Assembly: GCA_030544185.1 (NCBI GenBank)
Contig: JAUNRO010000239.1
Location: 1-5,104, forward strand
Reading direction: 5' to 3'
Length of the DNA: 5,104 nt
Source: Propionibacteriaceae bacterium
GTDB taxonomy: Bacteria; Actinomycetota; Actinomycetes; Propionibacteriales; Propionibacteriaceae
A program made the translations under genes and the position numbers. Positions 1-5,104 of this stretch are shown here, in pieces (the first letter of the stretch is position 1; every line of letters begins with the position of its first letter). The notes beneath the pieces were generated by a model. That model was not told the DNA's origin. It searched no databases and saw nothing but the letters and a program-made list of their open reading frames with translations.

Positions 1-1105
<1,105 letters not shown>

Positions 1106-1106
<1 letters not shown>

Positions 1107-1121
1107 CGCCCCCTGGGGCGT
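1106..1121 (+). other. Small hairpin between secY and adk
   Basis: ACGCCC (1106-1111) and GGGCGT (1116-1121) are exact inverted repeats around a CCTG tetraloop, beginning at the last base of the secY stop codon. No T-run follows, so it does not look like an intrinsic terminator. A processing or 3'-end stabilising structure is possible, or it may be chance in GC-rich DNA. Confidence 0.35.
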
Positions 1122-1134
1122 ACGCGAAGGAACA

Positions 1135-1142
1135 GGGAAGGA
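1135..1142 (+). promoter_or_regulatory. Shine-Dalgarno of adk
   Basis: GGGAAGGA ends six bases before the ATG at 1149. The AAGGA part (1138-1142) pairs well with the 16S rRNA 3' end. This fixes the adk start and suggests independent initiation rather than dependence on secY translation. Confidence 0.75.
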
Positions 1143-1148
1143 CACGCA

Positions 1149-1736
1149 ATGAGGCTGCTGATCATGGGACCGCCCGGGGCGGGCAAGGGCACCCAGGCCA
1201 AGAGCATCGCCGAGCACTATGGGATCCCCGCGATCTCCACGGGCGACATCTTCCGCGCCATCTCCACGGCCGATGAGACGACCGCCTCGGCGTTGGCCAA
1301 GCAGGTCAAGGAGATCATGGCGTCCGGCAGCTATGTCTCCGACGACATCACCAACCAGATCGTGGCCGAGCGGCTCACCGCGGCCGACGCCGCCAACGGT
1401 TTCCTCCTCGACGGTTATCCCCGCACGGTGGGCCAGGTCGATGCCCTCGACACCATGCTGGCGGAGAACGGAAGCGCCCTCGATGCTGTGGTCTCCCTCG
1501 AGGCCGACCAGGATGAGCTCGTCGAGCGCCTGCTGAAGCGCGCCGAGATCGAGGGTCGTGCGGACGACAACGAGGAGACGATCCGCAAGCGCCAGGAGGT
1601 TTATGTCGCCCAGACTGCCGACCTCCTGCGGATCTATGGCGAGCGTGGCCTGCTGGTCGGCGTCAACGGTCTCGGCGAGATCGACGAGGTCGGGCAGCGC
1701 ATCTTCGCAGCCCTGGATTCCTTCCTCGGCCGTTGA
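1149..1736 (+). CDS. adk: Adenylate kinase (short-LID type)
   Basis: Cytoplasmic monomeric enzyme that interconverts ATP + AMP and 2 ADP, keeping adenylate pools balanced. The protein has 195 residues, close to the short bacterial and actinobacterial forms. Visible motifs in order are the P-loop GPPGAGKGT (residues 7-15, K13), the AMP-binding STGDIFR (30-36) and [10 protein letters not shown] (84-93, with D88 and R92). The LID follows around 128-148, with R131, the GRADD motif at 136-140 and R146/R148. The LID is short and has no zinc-binding cysteines; the protein has no cysteine at all. The ATG at 1149 is supported by a good Shine-Dalgarno and puts the P-loop at the normal distance from the N-terminus. 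It lies 42 bases after secY, and its TGA overlaps the proposed TTG start of map, so the three genes are very probably co-transcribed, as is common in actinobacteria. Confidence 0.97.
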   Translation: MRLLIMGPPGAGKGTQAKSIAEHYGIPAISTGDIFRAISTADETTASALAKQVKEIMASGSYVSDDITNQIVAERLTAADAANGFLLDGYPRTVGQVDALDTMLAENGSALDAVVSLEADQDELVERLLKRAEIEGRADDNEETIRKRQEVYVAQTADLLRIYGERGLLVGVNGLGEIDEVGQRIFAALDSFLGR

Positions 1737-2578
1737 TCCGCGGCGGTCGCGGGATCGAGCTCAAGTCTCCCGAGGAGTTCCGGGCGATGCGTCGTGCGGG
1801 GCTGGTCGTTGAGCGAGCCCTGACCGCGACGATTGCCGCCGTCCGCCCCGGGATCACGACCGGTGAACTCAACGAGGTCGCGGCCGAGGTGATCGCCAGC
1901 GCCGGTGCGCTGCCGTCTTTCCTCAACTATGGCGCGATCGGCGGGGCCGGCGGCTTCCCGGGCGTGGTGTGCATCTCGGTCAACGAGGAGATCGTGCACG
2001 GCATCCCCGGGCGGCGCGTGCTCGCCGAGGGCGACCTGGTCTCCATCGACTGCGGCGCCATCGTCGACGGCTGGCACGGGGACTCCGCGCGCACCTGCTT
2101 CGTCGACGACCCGCCGGCGGCGCTCGCCGAGCTCAGCGCGATCACCGAGGCGGCGCTGTGGCGTGGCATCGGGGCGATGCGCCGCGGCGGCCGGGTGCGC
2201 GATATCGGCGCCGCGATCGACGACTGGATCAGCAACCAGGACCGGGCGTACGGCATCGTCACCGACTTTGTCGGCCACGGCATCGGCTCGGCCATGCACC
2301 AAATGCCCGACGTGCCGAACTATCGGCACTCCGGCCGGAGCCCGAAGCTGGTCCCCGGCATGGCGCTCGCCGTCGAGCCCATGATCACCCTCGGCGACCC
2401 GAGTCACACCACACTCGAGGACGACTGGACGGTCGTCACCCTGGACGACAGCGCCGCGGCCCACTGGGAGCACACCGTCGCCATCACGACCGAGGGTCTG
2501 TGGGTTCTCACCGCCCCCGACGGCGGCGAGGAGATGTTGCGCGCGGTCGGCGCGCCGTTCGGCCCGCTCGGCGACTGA
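1733..2578 (+). CDS. map: Methionine aminopeptidase, type I
   Basis: Removes the initiator methionine from nascent cytosolic proteins. It has 281 residues and the pita-bread fold signatures. All five metal ligands are present: D106 (VSID), D117 (WHGD), H182 (VGHGIG), E215 (AVEPM) and E246 (HWEH). The catalytic-pocket histidines H89 (VHGIP) and H189 are also present, as is the DDWTV segment (230-234). The TTG start overlaps the adk stop as TTGA. No Shine-Dalgarno is visible. The next in-frame ATG (residue 19, base 1787) would remove the family-typical I-E-L-K-S-P-E-E segment, so TTG is preferred; translational coupling to adk is inferred. One oddity is the loop after F63-L64-N65-Y66: eight residues (67-74, glycine-rich) separate Y66 from F75-P76, where relatives I know have two (Tyr-His-Gly-Phe/Tyr-Pro). 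This is an insertion of about six residues beside the substrate pocket. The reading frame and metal site are intact, so the enzyme should be active. Confidence 0.95.
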   Translation: MIRGGRGIELKSPEEFRAMRRAGLVVERALTATIAAVRPGITTGELNEVAAEVIASAGALPSFLNYGAIGGAGGFPGVVCISVNEEIVHGIPGRRVLAEGDLVSIDCGAIVDGWHGDSARTCFVDDPPAALAELSAITEAALWRGIGAMRRGGRVRDIGAAIDDWISNQDRAYGIVTDFVGHGIGSAMHQMPDVPNYRHSGRSPKLVPGMALAVEPMITLGDPSHTTLEDDWTVVTLDDSAAAHWEHTVAITTEGLWVLTAPDGGEEMLRAVGAPFGPLGD

Positions 2579-2602
2579 GCGTTAACACGCGCGAATCGTT
2601 TA

Positions 2603-2632
2603 TTCACCCGCGGCGGATTCCTATTCGATAAC
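2603..2632 (+). promoter_or_regulatory. Possible promoter for the transporter operon
   Basis: TTCACC (2603-2608) and GATAAC (2627-2632) each match 4 of 6 bases of the -35 and -10 sigma-70-type consensus, with an 18-base spacer. It lies in the most AT-rich part of the gap, where a promoter would be expected, and would leave a leader of roughly 115 bases. The match is weak and other placements (for example TGGTCA at 2670-2675) cannot be excluded. Confidence 0.25.
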
Positions 2633-2633
2633 G

Positions 2634-2685
2634 TTCCCAGGATCCCCAGGGGCCACCCTGGCCACACCCTGGTCATGACTGGGAA
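2634..2685 (+). repeat. Nested inverted repeats with phased CCAGG/CCTGG words
   Basis: An outer exact 7-base inverted repeat, TTCCCAG (2634-2640) with CTGGGAA (2679-2685), encloses an inner perfect hairpin: CCAGGG (2646-2651), loop GCCA, CCCTGG (2656-2661). A competing hairpin GGCCA (2651-2655) / TGGCC (2659-2663) overlaps it. The words CCAGG (2637 and 2646), CCTGG (2657 and 2668) and ACTGG (2678) begin 9, 11, 11 and 10 bases apart, close to one DNA helical turn each. No T-run follows, so this is not a standard intrinsic terminator. It could be an operator array, an RNA leader structure, or a non-canonical termination hairpin for the secY-adk-map transcript. Confidence 0.5.
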
Positions 2686-2742
2686 ACTGTCTGATACGCC
2701 CACCCCACTTCACTGGCACCCTTGTCGCACTGAGCTTTCAAC

Positions 2743-2751
2743 GGGGAAGGG
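2743..2751 (+). promoter_or_regulatory. Shine-Dalgarno deciding the binding-protein start
   Basis: GGGGAAGGG ends four bases before the ATG at 2756. It supports that start over an in-frame ATG at 2675, which would put 27 mostly polar residues ahead of the lipoprotein signal peptide and would fall inside the inverted-repeat block. Confidence 0.75.
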
Positions 2752-2755
2752 CAAC

Positions 2756-3961
2756 ATGTCATTCGCATTTTCATCAGTGCTGCGCAAGGCAGCGGTAGTC
2801 CCAGCGATGGTCGGCGCCTTGATGCTGTCGGCCTGCGGTGGGGGGTCACTCGGCGCCAGCGGCGGCGGTGGCGAGGGCGGGGCTGAGGGCCCGGTCAAGA
2901 TCGGTGTCTCGGTGCCCAAGTCCGGCGTCTATGCCGCCCTGGGCAAGGACATGGAGCAGGGCTTCAAGCTCTATCTGGAGCAGAACGACAACAAGCTCGG
3001 CGGCAAGGACGTGGAGCTCGTCGAGGTCGACGAAGGCGCCGGTCCGCAGACCGGCGTCCCGGCCACCGAGCGGCTGATCACCCAGGATCAGGTCGGTGCC
3101 GTGGTCGGCATCGTCAACTCCGCCACGGCCGCCGGCCTGCAGCGCACGTTCAACGAGGCCCAGGTGCCGCTGATCGTGACCAACGCCGGCGCGGACACGC
3201 TCACCGAGACTCCGTCGGACTACATCTGGCGGACCAGCTTCACCAACGGTGGCGTTGCCGAGGCGCTCGGCGCCAAGGCCAAGGAGGAGCTCGGCGACGG
3301 CAGTGTCTTCCTGATGGCGCCGGACTATGCGGCGGGCAAGGAAGCGACCGCCGGGTTCAAGCGTGCCTTCGAGGCGGCCGGTGGCCAGATCGCCGGCGAG
3401 GCCTTCAGCCCGTTCGGCCAGACGACCGACTATCAGCCCTATCTGAACCAGATTCGGAACTCCGGCGCCAAGGGCGTCTATGTGTTCTATGCCGGTGCGG
3501 AGGCGGTCGCCTTCGTGCAGCAGTTCAAGCAGTTCCTCGGCAACGACGACATCCAGCTCTATGGTTCGGGCTTCCTCACCGAGGGCACCGTGCTCGACCA
3601 GCAGGCCGAGGCCGCCGATGGTGTGAAGACTGTCCTGCACTATTCGGACCAGATCGACAGCCCGGAGAACCAGACGTTCGTCGAGGACTACACCGCGAAG
3701 TGGAATATGGCGCCGACCGTCTATTCGGTGCAGACCTATGATGCCGCGGCCGTCCTGGACAAGGCACTGGAGGACGCCGAGGGTGTCGACGGCCCGTCGA
3801 TCGCGGCCGCGCTGAAGAACGTGGGCGATATCGACTCCCCGCGTGGCACGTGGCGGTTCAACGACCGGCATGACCCCGATCAGCCCTACTGGCTGCGCGA
3901 AGTCCGCGAGGTTGATGGCAAGCGTGTGAACGCGGTCGTCAGCGAACTGTCGGCTGGCTGA
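2756..3961 (+). CDS. ABC importer solute-binding lipoprotein (LivK/Peripla_BP_6 type)
   Basis: Extracytoplasmic, membrane-anchored receptor that captures the substrate and delivers it to the LivHM-type permease. The precursor has 401 residues. A type II signal peptide is clear: R10-K11, a hydrophobic stretch 12-24, and the lipobox L24-S25-A26 before C27, which would be lipidated. A glycine-rich linker (28-45) leads to the two-lobed type 1 periplasmic-binding fold, which begins at VKIGVSVPKSG (47-57). NSATAAG (121-127) and VTNAGAD (141-147) lie where family members contact the ligand carboxylate. The later segments DYQPYLNQI (225-233), VFYAGAEAVAFVQQF (243-257), VQTYDAAAVLDKAL (325-338) and DSPRGTWRF (360-368) resemble the aromatic-acid/amide branch of the family (nitrobenzoate-, benzoate-type receptors) as I remember it. 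The substrate is therefore left open: a branched-chain amino acid, or an aromatic or other carboxylate or amide. It is first in the operon, seven bases before the permease gene. Confidence 0.92.
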   Translation: MSFAFSSVLRKAAVVPAMVGALMLSACGGGSLGASGGGGEGGAEGPVKIGVSVPKSGVYAALGKDMEQGFKLYLEQNDNKLGGKDVELVEVDEGAGPQTGVPATERLITQDQVGAVVGIVNSATAAGLQRTFNEAQVPLIVTNAGADTLTETPSDYIWRTSFTNGGVAEALGAKAKEELGDGSVFLMAPDYAAGKEATAGFKRAFEAAGGQIAGEAFSPFGQTTDYQPYLNQIRNSGAKGVYVFYAGAEAVAFVQQFKQFLGNDDIQLYGSGFLTEGTVLDQQAEAADGVKTVLHYSDQIDSPENQTFVEDYTAKWNMAPTVYSVQTYDAAAVLDKALEDAEGVDGPSIAAALKNVGDIDSPRGTWRFNDRHDPDQPYWLREVREVDGKRVNAVVSELSAG

Positions 3962-3968
3962 TCAGCTG

Positions 3969-4856
3969 ATGGAGTGGCTTGCCGCCAACGCCGTGACCAT
4001 GGTGAACGGCCTCGCGCTCGGCGCGGTGCTGTTCATCGTGGCCATCGGCCTTTCCTTGGTGTTCGGCACGATGGATGTGCTGAACCTTGCGCATGGCTCG
4101 ATCGCGTTGATCGGTGCCTATGTGGGGGTTGCTGTGCTCGGCGGGGGGGCCTCGAGCGCGCTGTCCTTCGCCGCGGTCTTGATCGCGGCGATGATCGGCC
4201 TGTTGGCCGGCGTGCTACTCGCAGTGCTTACCTCGTCTGTCAACGACCACCTGCGACAGGCGATGCTCACCCTTGGCGTGTCGATGATTGTGGCTGATCT
4301 GTTGATCCTGGTCTTCGGTGCCGATGTGAAATCGGTCGCTCCACCGCCCGCGCTGGCCGGAACGGTCCCGTTCCTGTTCGGCGCGCCCTATCCGATTTAT
4401 CGGCTGGTGATGATCGGGGTCGGGTTGGTGATCGGCATCGCCTTGTGGCTGGTGTTGGAGAAGACCGCGATCGGTGCGATCGTGCGGGCCACGGTGGCCG
4501 ACCGGGGGATGGTCGAGGCCATCGGTGTGCGGACCCGCCTCGTCCTGGCTGGGGTCTTCGGTGGGGGTGCGGCGCTGGCCGCGGTCGGTGGTCTGATCGC
4601 CGCCCCGCTGCTGGGCGCCCAGCCGGGCAATGACAATCTGATCCTGTTGTACGCCCTGGTCATCGTCGTCATTGGCGGTCTCGGGTCGTTCAAGGGTGCG
4701 GCCATCGGCGCGCTGCTCGTGGGGCAGGTGCAAACTGTCGGGGTGTCGCTGCTGGCCGGTTATGCCTCGTTCCTGATGTTCGCGGTGATGGCCGCGGTCC
4801 TGCTCATCAAGCCGGCTGGGCTGTTGCCTGTGAAGTATGGCGGAGGGGGGCACTGA
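3969..4856 (+). CDS. livH: ABC importer permease, LivH type
   Basis: One of the two membrane subunits of a branched-chain-amino-acid-type importer. It has 295 residues and is mostly hydrophobic, with about eight likely membrane segments. The N-terminal pattern M-E-W-L...NGLALGAVLFIVAIGLSLVFG, then VLNLAHGS (37-44), is typical of LivH. The cytoplasmic coupling loop that should contact the ATPases is near RATVADRGMVEAIGV (173-187). The C-terminal GGLGSFKGAAIGALLVG (236-252) is the family signature. The ATG at 3969 gives the standard LivH N-terminus, but no convincing Shine-Dalgarno precedes it, so re-initiation after the binding-protein stop is likely. A run of seven Gs (4143-4149) encodes part of G59-A61. 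Leucine is often TTG or CTT here, less often in adk, which fits lower expression. The C-terminal glycine codons double as the livM Shine-Dalgarno. The family call is firm; the substrate is not. Confidence 0.93.
   Translation: MEWLAANAVTMVNGLALGAVLFIVAIGLSLVFGTMDVLNLAHGSIALIGAYVGVAVLGGGASSALSFAAVLIAAMIGLLAGVLLAVLTSSVNDHLRQAMLTLGVSMIVADLLILVFGADVKSVAPPPALAGTVPFLFGAPYPIYRLVMIGVGLVIGIALWLVLEKTAIGAIVRATVADRGMVEAIGVRTRLVLAGVFGGGAALAAVGGLIAAPLLGAQPGNDNLILLYALVIVVIGGLGSFKGAAIGALLVGQVQTVGVSLLAGYASFLMFAVMAAVLLIKPAGLLPVKYGGGGH
4842..4850 (+). promoter_or_regulatory. Shine-Dalgarno of livM inside livH
   Basis: GGAGGGGGG lies within the last codons of livH. GGAGG (4842-4846) ends nine bases before the livM ATG at 4856. 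The same bases encode the G291-G294 glycine tail of the LivH protein. Confidence 0.7.
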
Positions 4857-5104
4857 TGGCCACGGTTGCACAGGAACAGACGACCGAGGCCGCGCCGGCG
4901 GCCAACGGCCGCAAGCGGCCGCCGAAGTGGCTCGGGCCGGTGCTGGCCGTGGTCGCGCTGGCGGTGCTGATCTCGGTGCCGTTTTGGATGGCGCCCTATC
5001 CTGTCTTGCTGATGTCGCGGATCCTGGCGTTCGCGCTGCTGGTGGTGAGTGTGGATCTGTTGACCGGTTATACGGGACTGCCCTCGTTGGGACAGGTCGC
5101 GTAT
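4856..5104 (+). CDS. livM: ABC importer permease, LivM type (3'-truncated by window edge)
   Basis: Second membrane subunit of the importer, pairing with LivH. Only the first 83 codons are visible, with the frame open to the end of the window. Residues 1-25 are polar, Ala/Pro-rich and end in a basic patch (RKRPPK, 19-24), as expected for a cytoplasmic N-terminus. A membrane segment follows at about 26-45, then a second at about 50-69. The sequence VDLLTGYTGLPSLGQVAY (66-83) is the conserved LivM motif (usually L-D-L-L-x-G-x-T-G-x-x-S-L-G-Q). The ATG shares its A with the TGA of livH (TGATG), indicating translational coupling, and a strong Shine-Dalgarno sits within livH. A full protein would be roughly 320-400 residues, with livG- and livF-type ATPase genes expected next. 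No frameshift is seen in the visible part. Confidence 0.92.
   Translation, partial: MATVAQEQTTEAAPAANGRKRPPKWLGPVLAVVALAVLISVPFWMAPYPVLLMSRILAFALLVVSVDLLTGYTGLPSLGQVAY

Larger units (their letters stand above)
2579..2755 (+). other. Non-coding gap between map and the transporter operon
   Basis: This 177-base gap is the longest stretch without a gene in the window. After the map stop comes a short GCGT-taac-ACGC hairpin (2579-2590), too small for a terminator. An AT-richer patch (2594-2604 and 2617-2635), a structured block (2634-2685) and the Shine-Dalgarno of the binding-protein gene follow. I find no infA-like small gene and no tRNA on either strand. Confidence 0.7.

Noticed and set aside
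1634..2473. 279-codon minus-strand frame opposite adk and map
   Set aside because: Its Arg/Asp/Ala/Gly-rich translation has no family features and lies entirely opposite conserved genes.
2675..2755. Upstream in-frame ATG that would lengthen the binding protein by 27 residues
   Set aside because: It has no good Shine-Dalgarno, falls inside the inverted-repeat block, and would bury the lipoprotein signal peptide. The ATG at 2756 has a strong site and gives a standard signal sequence.
2846..3871. 341-codon open frame on the minus strand opposite the binding-protein gene
   Set aside because: It is a shadow of GC-rich coding sequence: low-complexity Gly/Arg/Leu/Val composition, no recognisable domain, and a well-supported gene on the + strand.

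Overview
The window is a GC-rich stretch of about 5.1 kb with every gene on the + strand. It reads as a chromosomal segment of an actinomycete (Actinomycetota). The reasons are GC-rich third positions, a secY-adk-map cluster as in the actinobacterial spc ribosomal-protein operon, and an adenylate kinase with a short, cysteine-free LID. The protein wording would fit Propionibacteriales, but that placement is an inference from memory and was not tested.

Region 1 (1-2578) is the end of a housekeeping operon. It holds the 3' part of secY (translocon channel; about 65-75 N-terminal residues lie outside the window), adk (adenylate kinase) and map (type I methionine aminopeptidase). adk follows secY after 42 bases and has a good Shine-Dalgarno. 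map overlaps adk by 4 bases (TTGA) and apparently starts at TTG with no Shine-Dalgarno, so it is probably translationally coupled.

Region 2 (2579-2755) is a 177-base non-coding gap. It holds a weak promoter-like pair, then a dense inverted-repeat block in which short CCAGG/CCTGG/ACTGG words recur every 9-11 bases. This is the most likely control region of the downstream transporter and may also end the upstream transcript.

Region 3 (2756-5104) is the start of a branched-chain-amino-acid-type (HAAT family) ABC importer operon: a lipoprotein solute-binding protein, a LivH-type permease, and the first 83 codons of a LivM-type permease. The two ATPases (LivG/LivF type) are not in view and should follow. 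The binding protein resembles the aromatic-acid/amide branch of the family at least as much as true Leu/Ile/Val receptors, so the substrate is open.

Together the window joins a protein export, processing and nucleotide-balance module to a nutrient uptake operon. In most actinobacteria infA-rpmJ-rpsM would follow map, so the transporter marks a gene-order break. I see no novel defence, mobile or RNA system. The points worth checking are the phased-repeat leader, a six-residue insertion near the active site of Map, the probable non-canonical transporter substrate, and a tyrosine-specific codon bias (35 TAT to 10 TAC).
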